Under the pieces are notes generated by a model that was given only the letters and a program-made list of their open reading frames with translations, made no database searches and was not told the origin of the DNA. The position numbers were made by a program, and so were the translations under genes. Below are positions 40,759 to 48,216 of a DNA stretch of 52,719 nucleotides, in pieces. The stretch spans positions 1 through 52,719 of the forward strand of contig JASHOL010000147.1 in NCBI GenBank assembly GCA_030041135.1. Reading direction: 5' to 3'. The DNA comes from Streptosporangiaceae bacterium. GTDB lineage: Bacteria; Actinomycetota; Actinomycetes; Streptosporangiales; Streptosporangiaceae. Each line of letters begins with the position of its first letter. Position 1 is the first letter of the stretch.

Positions 40759-41967
40759 TCACGGCGTTGGCATCAGGCCATGCGAGGGGAACACGGCATT
40801 CCTGGTCGCCATGATGGCCTGGTCGATTGGATCGGCCGGATCGTATCCGGTGTCGAACGCGGGGAAACTGCCGCTGCTGCCCTCGGTCATGAGCTCCGGC
40901 GCGGATTCTGCGGAGACCCGGCTCACGTACTCGCGCCAGCTCTGGGGCGTGGGAGTGGACGGGGCGATCGGCTCGCCCGCCGCCTCCGCTAGCAGGTGCG
41001 TCCATGACCTCGGCACCACCTGCACGAGCTGGTACCCCCCACCTCCGGTAAGCAGCCAGCGGCCGCCGGCTGCCTCGTGCGCGAGCCGATGCAGGGCGGC
41101 GTGCGCACTGCGCTGAGCATCGATGGTGAGCTGCAGGTTGGCCAGGGGATCGGTGCGGTGCGTATCGCAGCCGTGCTGGCTGACCAGGATCTGCGGACTG
41201 AAATCTTGCACCAGCGCCGGCACGACGGCGTGAAAGGCACGCAGCCAGCCCGCATCCCCGGTGCCGGCCGGCAGGGGCAGGTTGACCGCGAATCCGTCGG
41301 CGTCGGGCCCGCCGGTATCGGTCGGCAGGCCCGTGCCGGGGAAGAGCGTGGCCGGATGCTCGTGCAGGCTGATCGTGAGAACGCGCGGGTCATTCCAGAA
41401 CGCAGCCTGGACGCCGTCTCCGTGATGCACGTCGATGTCGACATAGGCGATCCGTTCGACCCCCTGGCCGAGCAGCCACGCGATCGCGATCGCAGGGTCG
41501 TTGTAGATGCAGAAGCCACTGGCGCTCGCGCGCATGGCATGGTGCAGACCGCCCGCGATGCTGGCCCCGTGCTGGGCGGCGCCCGCCCACACGGCCCTGA
41601 CCGCGCCGAGGGTGGCGCCGGCGATGAGCGCCGAGGCCTCGTGCATTCCGGCGAAGATGGGATCGTCCGGCGTGCCGAGGCCATGTTGGAGCAGGGTTCT
41701 CACCTCCACGGGCGTCCCGCTGTCGTCGTATCGCAGTCCGCCGGCGTACCGGACGGCAGCCAGGTAGCCAGGGTCGTGGACGAGCTCAAGCTCGGCATCC
41801 GAGGCCGGCGGCGCGGCCTGCACGCTGACGTGCTCGCTGGCTAGGACGCCGAACGCGGTGGCAAGCTCGATGGTCAGCTTTACCCGGATCGGGGCGAGCG
41901 GGTGCTGCGGTCCGAAGTCATAGCCCGTCAGCTTCTCGTCCCAGGACAGGTGCAGTGTGCAGGCCAT
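40759..41967 (-). CDS. acuC: Acetoin utilization protein AcuC (zinc-dependent lysine deacetylase)
   Basis: ATG 41967 has AAGGA eight bases upstream. The 402-residue protein has the class I/II deacetylase motifs: SIAGGLHHAM (active-site His pair), YVDIDVHHGDGVQAAFW (zinc Asp and His), ISLHEHPATLFPGTG, SQHGCDTH and LTGGGGYQ (catalytic Tyr). AcuC deacetylates and so reactivates acetyl-CoA synthetase. It usually works opposite a GNAT acetyltransferase; a broken Pat-like gene lies 1 kb away at 43.0 kb. It is divergent from cassette B. Confidence 0.92.
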   Translation of the reverse strand: MACTLHLSWDEKLTGYDFGPQHPLAPIRVKLTIELATAFGVLASEHVSVQAAPPASDAELELVHDPGYLAAVRYAGGLRYDDSGTPVEVRTLLQHGLGTPDDPIFAGMHEASALIAGATLGAVRAVWAGAAQHGASIAGGLHHAMRASASGFCIYNDPAIAIAWLLGQGVERIAYVDIDVHHGDGVQAAFWNDPRVLTISLHEHPATLFPGTGLPTDTGGPDADGFAVNLPLPAGTGDAGWLRAFHAVVPALVQDFSPQILVSQHGCDTHRTDPLANLQLTIDAQRSAHAALHRLAHEAAGGRWLLTGGGGYQLVQVVPRSWTHLLAEAAGEPIAPSTPTPQSWREYVSRVSAESAPELMTEGSSGSFPAFDTGYDPADPIDQAIMATRNAVFPSHGLMPTP

Positions 41968-42009
41968 CCCCAGATCCTTCCACGCCTGCGGTTGGCCCGG
42001 CGGGACGGC

Positions 42010-42045
42010 GCTCGCTTGACGTATCGATCGTGTGCTAGTTATACT
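42010..42045 (+). promoter_or_regulatory. Promoter for cassette B with motif shared with cassette A
   Basis: TTGACG (42016-42021) and TATACT (42040-42045) are 18 bases apart, a good vegetative promoter 47 bases before the ATG at 42092. GCTCGCTTGA (42010-42019) overlaps the -35 box and is identical to a 10-mer in the promoter of cassette A. Confidence 0.7.
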
Positions 42046-42091
42046 GAGCACAGTAGATGTCTTACGAGCAGGCGTCTTACAAGGAGGAGAA

Positions 42092-42415
42092 ATGGCCAGT
42101 CAGGCATTCCAGAACGAGATCATGAAGGCGATCAGCAAGAGCCAGGCGGCCGTCGTGGAAGCCATCCAGAAGTGGGCCGCCACCGTCCACTCCATGAAGC
42201 CGGAGCTGCCCGGGCTGAACCTGCCGTTTGCCGACAGCCTGAACGTTGCCGACAAGCTGCCGAAGCCGGAGGACCTGGTGAAGAGCGCCTACGACTTCGC
42301 CGAGCAGCTGCTCGCTAACCAGCGCAAGTTCGCCGAGGACGTGCTCAAGGCGGCGGCCCCGCTCCGTGGCAGCGCTAACGGCCGTGACACGAGCAAGGAG
42401 GCGAGCAAAGCCTGA
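42092..42415 (+). CDS. Small phasin/MLDS-like protein (cassette B)
   Basis: The 107-residue helical protein starts at ATG 42092 behind AAGGAGGAGA. It has an amphipathic N-terminal helix (FQNEIMKAISKSQAAVVEAI), a Pro-rich linker (KPELPGLNLPF), and the core DLVKSAYDFAEQLLANQRKF with AEDVLKAAAPL. The core matches the QRKFA region of the HbhA-like protein at 34.2-34.9 kb. There is no basic tail. Size and layout fit small lipid-droplet or polymer-granule coat proteins (MLDS, phasins). The XRE regulator gene follows 127 bases downstream. A strong promoter suggests abundant expression. Confidence 0.72.
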   Translation: MASQAFQNEIMKAISKSQAAVVEAIQKWAATVHSMKPELPGLNLPFADSLNVADKLPKPEDLVKSAYDFAEQLLANQRKFAEDVLKAAAPLRGSANGRDTSKEASKA

Positions 42416-42542
42416 CGAGCAGGCGAGGATGGTCCGAACCCCTGGATGCGAGCCGCATCGGGGGTTCGGTGCGCGTGAGCGACTTGCGATACTTGCTCCG
42501 CGCGCATTTGGCCACCAACCGCGAGCCTGGACGGGGAGAACC

Positions 42543-42929
42543 ATGGCCAGCCAGTGGGATGCACAGATGGAGGCGTTCGGCGCGTTCATCCGCAGCCAGC
42601 GCAAGCTGGCTAACCTCACGCTTCGCCAGCTCGCCGAGCTGACGAGCCTGTCGAACCCGTACCTGAGCGAGCTGGAACGGGGCATGCACCAGCCGACGGT
42701 CCGGGTGCTCAAGCAGTTGTCCGACGCGCTCAACGTGTCGGCCGAGATGCTGCTAGCGCAGGCTGGCCTGCTGGAGCGCGAGGACGCCGCGCAGGCAGAA
42801 CCTGGCCGGCCGGCCGCCGACAGCGTCGAGCGCGCGATCCGGACCGATGGCCAGCTCGACGAGAGCCAGAAGGCCGCGCTGCTGGCGGTTTACCAGAGCA
42901 TGACCAGGGCGCAGCCGCCGCAGAGCTGA
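42543..42929 (+). CDS. XRE-family regulator, Rv0474/MLDSR-like (cassette B)
   Basis: The 128-residue protein is a close paralogue of the one at 33.7-34.1 kb: AFGAFIRSQRKLANLTLRQL, then AELTSLSNPYLSELERGMHQ and VRVLKQLSDALNVSAEMLL. It has a similar C-terminal helix (LDESQKAALLAVYQSM). ATG 42543 has GGGGAG four to five bases upstream. The order granule-type protein then regulator is the same as in cassette A. It is likely to bind the shared promoter motif and repress the small coat-like protein, by analogy with MLDSR. Confidence 0.88.
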   Translation: MASQWDAQMEAFGAFIRSQRKLANLTLRQLAELTSLSNPYLSELERGMHQPTVRVLKQLSDALNVSAEMLLAQAGLLEREDAAQAEPGRPAADSVERAIRTDGQLDESQKAALLAVYQSMTRAQPPQS

Positions 42930-43006
42930 ACGGCATGCTGGACTAGGTAGTTGTGCCGGTCAGGCCGGCCGGGCTGGGCCGTGCTGACTGGGCGGGCGGT
43001 GATCCG

Positions 43007-43590
43007 ATGGCCGATTCATCCGTTCCCAGCACATATGCACTGTTGGCAGACGGCAGCACCGTGCACATCCGGCCCGCCGCGACTCCGCTGCTGACCCAGG
43101 AGGCGCTATTCGGCCAGGCCGGCATCATCGCCGCGCACAGCCTCGGTGAGCTGGTCGAGACCGCGGCGATGCTGCCGTGCCAGCCGCTGCCGGCCGGCCC
43201 GCGGGTCGCGATCGTCTCGAACACAGGTGGCACTGGCGTCCTGGCCGCCGACGCATGCGCCGACGTCGGGCTGAGCGTGGCGGTCCTGACGCGATCGATC
43301 CGGGTGAAGCCCGTGCCGTTGTGTCGGGTTTTCTGGCCTCGAGCTCCGGCGGTGGCTGGCTGCCGGACGACGGGTGCGCCCGGCTGCTGGCCGCCTACCG
43401 GATCCCCCTGGTGACCAGCCGCCTCGTTACCGGCAGCGACGCGGCCGTTCGCGGTGTCGAGACGCTGATCGGAGTCGTGCAGGAGCCGGTATTCGGCCCG
43501 CTTATCGTGTTCGGGCTCGGGGGCGTGGCGTCCGAGGTGCTCGGCGACCACGTGGCCAGGCTGTCACCGCTGACCGACACCGATGAATAT
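43007..43590 (+). pseudogene. Remnant of GNAT/ADP-forming acyl-CoA ligase (Pat-like), several deletions
   Basis: Three pieces of one large protein are visible. First, from ATG 43007, VPSTYALLADGSTVHIRPA, the start of the GNAT domain. Second, directly joined in the same frame, LLTQEALFGQAGIIAAHSLG, ELVETAAMLPCQPLPAG and RVAIVSNTGGTGVLAADACA from the CoA-ligase middle. Third, in another frame, FLASSSGGGWLPDDGCARLL, AAYRIPLVTSRLV and VETLIGVVQEPVFGPLIVFG, then LGGVASEVLGDHVARLSPLT from the ATP-grasp domain. Intact relatives have around 900 residues, so most of the gene is missing and the frame is broken. The remnant covers under 600 bases. It lies next to acuC and may have been its partner acetyltransferase. 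Confidence 0.82.
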
Positions 43591-43687
43591 GGAAATTTTC
43601 GGCTGCCGAGCTTTCCCTACCCCCTTCTGCCGTGCCCGGATTCGGAGGACGATGGCAACGACGGCGTGGATCGGAGGTGGATCCTCG

Positions 43688-44269
43688 GTGAAGCTGCGGT
43701 TGATCATCCAGCAGTTGGGTCGGCGCGACACAAATCCGCTGTTCCGCGGCGTGGACAGGGCCGAAGCCGTCGTCATGACCGTACTGATTGCCGCCTCTGT
43801 CGTGGCCTGGGTGGTCGTGGCGACCCTCGCCGGCCGCTGGGCGGATCACGAGATGCTGGCGGCCGAGCACGCCCAACGGGGCGTGCACTTGGTCTGGGCC
43901 AGGCAGCTGGAAAGCGGAGCCGAGGCGGCCTCTACGCCGGAGCTGAGCATGGCCTGGGTGCCGGCCGAATGGAAGCTCCCTGGCGGGCGGGAAGGGCATG
44001 GTCAGATTCCCGTCGCGCTGAATTCGACGACCGGGCAGCAGACCCAGATCTACGTTGACGCCCAGGGCCAGGAGGTCCGGCCGCCGATCGACGCCGCCGA
44101 CGTGTACGACCAGGTGGCCTTCACGGTGTTCTCGGTGACGATGGGCTTCGGTGTCGTGTTCGCGACCGGCTACGGCTGCGTGCGGCTGGCGTTCAACCGG
44201 CGCCGCATGGCGGGGTGGCAGCGAGACTGGGACGCCGTCGGGCCGACCTGGTCGCGGCAGGGCGGCTAG
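43688..44269 (+). CDS. Rv1733c-family membrane protein
   Basis: GTG 43688 has GGAGG about ten bases upstream; the frame runs further upstream into the pseudogene without support. The 193-residue protein starts VKLRLIIQQLGRRDTNPLFR, then has a membrane helix (VMTVLIAASVVAWVVVATLA), an extracytoplasmic domain of about 90 residues with WVPAEWKLPGGREGHGQIPV, and a second helix (VAFTVFSVTMGFGVVFATGY), with a short basic tail. This matches the mycobacterial Rv1733c family of unknown function, known as a dormancy-related membrane protein in M. tuberculosis. Confidence 0.78.
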   Translation: MKLRLIIQQLGRRDTNPLFRGVDRAEAVVMTVLIAASVVAWVVVATLAGRWADHEMLAAEHAQRGVHLVWARQLESGAEAASTPELSMAWVPAEWKLPGGREGHGQIPVALNSTTGQQTQIYVDAQGQEVRPPIDAADVYDQVAFTVFSVTMGFGVVFATGYGCVRLAFNRRRMAGWQRDWDAVGPTWSRQGG

Positions 44270-44299
44270 CGGCGCCGGCTTACTGAGTCGGCCCGCTGC

Positions 44300-44629
44300 T
44301 CAGGCCAGCGGCGGGGGGCAGGCGTCGTGCACCCACGTGCCGTCGGCCCGGCGCCTTACCTCATCGCCGGGCTGGAAGGGCCGGCCGCAGCGGGCGCAGC
44401 TCTGCACCGGGGCGGCCTGGAGTTCGTTCTCGTCATGCGGGTCGGCTTCCAAGGCGTCGAGGGTCTTGTCCCTGTGCGTGTGCCACGTGATGTTGTCCCT
44501 GAAGATGATGAGGTCAGGCTCAACTCGAGGGGCCTCCTCGGGGTTGCGGTCCCCGATGGGCTCGGGGTGGAGTTCCCCGACATCCGGGAAGGAGAGGTCG
44601 GGTTCGTCAGACTCTGGCGGTACCGTCAT
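44300..44629 (-). CDS. Small acidic protein with C-terminal zinc-finger-like motif
   Basis: ATG 44629 has GGGAGG five bases upstream and gives 109 residues. The N-terminal two thirds are acidic and probably disordered (ESDEPDLSFPDVGELHPEPI). The C-terminal ~35 residues hold CARCGRPFQPGDEVRRRADG, then WVHDACPP, a C-x2-C...H-x2-C pattern that can bind zinc. No named family is recognised. It ends 30 bases from the convergent Rv1733c-like gene. Confidence 0.6.
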   Translation of the reverse strand: MTVPPESDEPDLSFPDVGELHPEPIGDRNPEEAPRVEPDLIIFRDNITWHTHRDKTLDALEADPHDENELQAAPVQSCARCGRPFQPGDEVRRRADGTWVHDACPPPLA

Positions 44630-44766
44630 GGTGCCTCCCGGTTTCCTCGGGCTATGCCGGCAAGGAGCTGGCAAGATCGCTGCTCTCTCAGCGTAGCCAA
44701 ACCCCGGCCTGCCAGCAGCTTACGAGAGCAGCGGGCTCTCGGGCCGGCGACGACAGGGCCGCGAGC

Positions 44767-47061
44767 TTACTGCTCGGACAAGATCGCCTCAAGCTCGGCC
44801 AGCGGGTCGCGGAGCACCGGACCGGCGGTCTGCACCCAGGCTCCGCGGATCGTCCCGGCGAACGGGAACGGGGCTGTATACCCGGTGCCGATGGCCGGCC
44901 CCCACTCGTAGCCGCAGGTAAGTCCCGCGCCGACGCCGTTAAAGCCAGAGGGCGTGAACCGGGGGATGACCGCCCGGCCGACCTCGCGCCCGTCGCAACG
45001 CAGCATTCCGGTACCGCCGAGGCCGTCGTCCTTGGTGAACTCGTACTCGACCCGGTGCTCGCCGGCCGGAATGACCTCGGTCGACTCGACGACGTGCCGC
45101 TCCTTGCCGTACAGGTTGTGCACATACCGGAGCCGGCCGCCGAGGACGTGCAGCGACCATCCGCCCAGCGCGGAGCCGAGCGCCAGCAGCACGCCGTCGG
45201 CCGCGCCTGGCTCGCGCGCCACGAAGTCGACGATCAGGATGTGCGAGCGGTTCCGCACGTTCACCGCGACGGACTCAGGCACCTGCGCCCCGCCGGGGAA
45301 GTAGCGGTACCTCTCGCGCGGCCGCCGCCGGTCGGGTTTGGGGTGGACGAGCGCCCAGAGCACCCGGTTATCCAGCGGCAGGACGTGGTTGCGGCGGGCC
45401 TCGTGCCACCACAGCTCGGTCAGCTCATTCAGCATGCGCGGGTGCTCGCCGGCCAGGTCGCGCGTTTCCGACAGGTCCTGCGCCACGTGGTAGAGCTCCC
45501 AGACGTCGTCGTCGAACGGCGCGTTCGGGTTCTGGTCGTCATACAGCGGCCCGATCGGGTGGAACGTCACCGCCTTCCAGCCGCGGTGGTAGATCGCGCG
45601 CGAGCCGAACATCTCGAAGTACTGCGTGACGTGACGCTCCGCGGCCGCGCTGCCGTCGGCGGGCAGCAAGTAGGCGAAGCTCACTCCGTCGAGCGGCGCC
45701 TGCTCGATGTTCTCGATCTGAGCCGGAGGCTCGACCCCGGCCAGTTCGACCAGGGTCGGCAGCACGTCGATCGCGTGGGTGAACTGGTGGCGGATGGCGC
45801 CGCCCTGGAGCTGGCCGCCCGGCCAGGAGATGATGCACGGGTCGGCCACTCCGCCCTCGTGGACCTCGCGCTTCCACCGGCGGAACGGCGTGTTGCCCGC
45901 CATGGTCCAGCCCCACGGGTAGTTGTTGTGGGTCAGCGGCCCGCCAATCTGGTCGAGCCTGGCGAACATCTCCTCCGGTGACGCCGGGTCGATATTCAGC
46001 ATGCGAATGTCGTTGATCGACCCCTGAGCGCCGCCCTCGGCACTGGCCCCGTTGTCCGAGACGATCAGGACGATGGTGAGGTCAGACTCCCCTAGTTCCG
46101 AAATGAAACCGAGTATCCGGCCGATCTGCTCGTCTGCGTGCGACAGGAAGCCGGCGAAGCATTCCATGAAGCGGGCCGCGACCGCGCGCTCCTGACCGTC
46201 CAGGCTGGTCCATGGCGGCACCCAGTCCGGCCGTCGCGACAGCGCGGTCGAGGGCGGCAGCAGGCCCATCGCCAGCTGACGCTCGAAGACCCGCTCCCGC
46301 CAGGCGTCCCAGCCAAGGTCGAACCGGCCACGGTAGCGCTCCAGCCAGCGGGCCGGCGGCTGGTGCGGTGAGTGGCACGCGCCGGTCGCGAAGTACAGGA
46401 AGAACGGCCGGTCAGCGTCGACCGCGCGCAGGTCGCCCAGGAACTCGATCGCGTGGCTGGCCAGGTCCTCGCTCAGGTGATAGCCGTCCTCGATCGACCT
46501 CGGTGGCCGGACACTGTGGTTGTCGTGAAAGAGCGCAGGCACGAACTGGTGAGTCTCGCCGCCGTGAAAGCCGTACCAGCGGTCGAAGCCGCGCGCCAGC
46601 GGCCAGGTCGCGCGGGATGCGGCCATGTTGGTCTCGTCCTCGGGGGACAGGTGCCACTTGCCGACCGCGTAGGTGGCGTAGCCGGCGGCCCGCAGGATCT
46701 CCGACAGGTAGCCGTTCTCCCGCGGCGGCTTGCCCCAGTAGCCGGGGTAGCCGATGGCCAGGTCGGCGATGCGGCCCATGCCGCTGCGGTGATGGTTACG
46801 CCCGGTGAGCAGGCAGGCACGGGTCGGCGAGCACAGTGACGTGGTGTGGAAGTTGGCCAGCCTGACGCCGCTTTCGGCCAGCTGGTCAAGTACCGGCGTG
46901 TGCAGGTCGGAGCCGTAACAGCCGAGCTGCGCGTAGCCGACGTCGTCGAGCACCACGAGCACGATGTTCGGCGCTCCCGCCGGCGCCGCCGGCTCCGGTG
47001 GCCACCACGGCTCGGAGTCCCGCCAGTCGCGGCCGATGATCCCGCCGAACTCATGCGCCAC
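44767..47061 (-). CDS. Arylsulfatase (type I sulfatase)
   Basis: GTG 47061 gives 764 residues; the frame continues about 840 bases upstream only by chance. Motifs are NIVLVVLDDVGYAQLGCYG (calcium Asp pair), the formylglycine site CSPTRACLLTGR (Cys type, CxPxR), AVGKWHLSPEDE (Lys-Trp-His), YFATGACHSPHQPP, IVLIVSDNGASAEGG and WKREVHEGGVADPCIISWPG. The protein hydrolyses sulfate esters after Cys is converted to formylglycine. The C-terminal ~200 residues form a beta-rich domain. No secretion signal is seen, so it may be cytoplasmic or exported otherwise. It is divergent from the LPG-synthase-like gene. Confidence 0.93.
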   Translation of the reverse strand: MAHEFGGIIGRDWRDSEPWWPPEPAAPAGAPNIVLVVLDDVGYAQLGCYGSDLHTPVLDQLAESGVRLANFHTTSLCSPTRACLLTGRNHHRSGMGRIADLAIGYPGYWGKPPRENGYLSEILRAAGYATYAVGKWHLSPEDETNMAASRATWPLARGFDRWYGFHGGETHQFVPALFHDNHSVRPPRSIEDGYHLSEDLASHAIEFLGDLRAVDADRPFFLYFATGACHSPHQPPARWLERYRGRFDLGWDAWRERVFERQLAMGLLPPSTALSRRPDWVPPWTSLDGQERAVAARFMECFAGFLSHADEQIGRILGFISELGESDLTIVLIVSDNGASAEGGAQGSINDIRMLNIDPASPEEMFARLDQIGGPLTHNNYPWGWTMAGNTPFRRWKREVHEGGVADPCIISWPGGQLQGGAIRHQFTHAIDVLPTLVELAGVEPPAQIENIEQAPLDGVSFAYLLPADGSAAAERHVTQYFEMFGSRAIYHRGWKAVTFHPIGPLYDDQNPNAPFDDDVWELYHVAQDLSETRDLAGEHPRMLNELTELWWHEARRNHVLPLDNRVLWALVHPKPDRRRPRERYRYFPGGAQVPESVAVNVRNRSHILIVDFVAREPGAADGVLLALGSALGGWSLHVLGGRLRYVHNLYGKERHVVESTEVIPAGEHRVEYEFTKDDGLGGTGMLRCDGREVGRAVIPRFTPSGFNGVGAGLTCGYEWGPAIGTGYTAPFPFAGTIRGAWVQTAGPVLRDPLAELEAILSEQ

Positions 47062-47078
47062 TGCTGCACGTCCTCTCG

Positions 47079-47104
47079 ACCGGTGAACCGGTGTATCCGG
47101 TGAA
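47079..47104. promoter_or_regulatory. Three close CCGGTG repeats between divergent genes
   Basis: ACCGGTGAA (47079), ACCGGTG (47087) and TCCGGTGAA (47096) are direct repeats spaced 8-9 bases apart in the 66-base gap between the sulfatase and LPG-synthase-like genes. They could be a shared regulator site. The evidence is repetition only. Confidence 0.35.
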
Positions 47105-47127
47105 CCTAACTGGCCAGTCTGTAGTTT

Positions 47128-48216
47128 GTGTGGGTGGCCGTCGAGTACACCGCTCCCCGTGAGGGACACCGTCTCAAGCGGGCCGGGCGTTATGTACTGG
47201 GCGCGGCGTTCGGGGTCCTGATCCTGTTCCTGCTGTTCGGTAAGCGGTCGCAGCTCGTCGCGTCCTGGCACCAGCTTGGGCAGGTGAGCCCTGGCTGGGT
47301 CGTCGCCGCGGTCGCGGCCGAGGCGACCTCGATGTGGGCATTCGCCTTCCTGCAGCGCCGGGTGCTCGGGCTCAGCGGAACCCGGATTGCGCTGCCCGCG
47401 CTGTTCCTGCTGACCCTGGCCAACGACGCCATCGCCAACACGGCGCCGGGCGAGCCCGCGGTTTCCAGCGCGTACCGCTATCGGTACTACCGGCGGCGCG
47501 GCGCCACCGGAGCGAGCGCCGGCTGGACGATTTTCACGATCCTGATCGCGCAGGCGATCGGGATGGCCCTGCTCCTGCTCGTGGGCGTGCTCGTGGCCCT
47601 GTCCGCCAGCACGAGCCTGGCCGGCGCCGGAGTCGCGGTACTCGGGCTCGTCATCGTCCTGGCGGCAGGCGTGGTGCTCGTCCGCCGTGACCTGGTCATG
47701 TCGGTGGCCGGAGCCCTCGTGCGCGGGTGCCGGCGCGTGACCGGGCGTCCGCGCGGGAGCCTCGGCGCGCGGATCGAAGCCACCCTGGCGCGGATGCGGG
47801 AGATCCCGCTTTCCGCGGCGTCCACCGCGTGGGTCGTCGCTATCGCGCTTGCAGTATGGGGCTGTGACTTCCTCTGCCTGGCCTGCAGCTTCCGTGCCGT
47901 GCACGGTTCGATCCCCTGGGACGGCGTGCTGGTGGCCTACGGCGCGGCCCAGGTCGTCGGCTCGGTCCCGATAGTGCCCGGCGGGCTTGGCATCATCGAG
48001 GGCAGCCTCGCGGTCATCCTCGTCGCCTACGGTGCGAGCCGGGTCATAGCCCTGTCCGCGGCGATCGTCTACCGCCTCGTCAGCTTCTGGCTGGCGATAG
48101 CCGTCGGCTGGCTCAGCGTCGGGATCATCGCCTATCAGGCGCGGCGCCGCGGCGGCCCGGTAACGGCCGACGCCTCGCTCCTGAGCCTGGCCGGGCCGCC
48201 AGAACCGGACGGCTGA
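47128..48216 (+). CDS. Lysylphosphatidylglycerol-synthase-like/UPF0104 membrane protein
   Basis: The 362-residue protein has about eight membrane helices and family motifs: LFLLTLANDAIANTAPGEPA (the ALNxxxP-like region), SAYRYRYYRRRGATGASAGW, SVPIVPGGLGIIEGSLAVIL and VIYRLVSFWLAIAVGW. It corresponds to the flippase part of MprF and lacks the soluble aminoacyl-transfer domain. It probably moves a lipid across the membrane. GTG 47128 is the start. Its last 82 bases overlap the convergent GAF-SpoIIE gene. Confidence 0.88.
   Translation: MWVAVEYTAPREGHRLKRAGRYVLGAAFGVLILFLLFGKRSQLVASWHQLGQVSPGWVVAAVAAEATSMWAFAFLQRRVLGLSGTRIALPALFLLTLANDAIANTAPGEPAVSSAYRYRYYRRRGATGASAGWTIFTILIAQAIGMALLLLVGVLVALSASTSLAGAGVAVLGLVIVLAAGVVLVRRDLVMSVAGALVRGCRRVTGRPRGSLGARIEATLARMREIPLSAASTAWVVAIALAVWGCDFLCLACSFRAVHGSIPWDGVLVAYGAAQVVGSVPIVPGGLGIIEGSLAVILVAYGASRVIALSAAIVYRLVSFWLAIAVGWLSVGIIAYQARRRGGPVTADASLLSLAGPPEPDG

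Noticed and set aside
43177-44058. 293-codon frame as an intact gene
   Set aside because: Only its first part matches the acyl-CoA ligase remnant; the rest is a shadow of the Rv1733c-like gene.
47062-47904. N-terminal extension of the sulfatase frame to 1045 codons
   Set aside because: It lies opposite the LPG-synthase-like gene and is low complexity; the sulfatase domain starts after GTG 47061.
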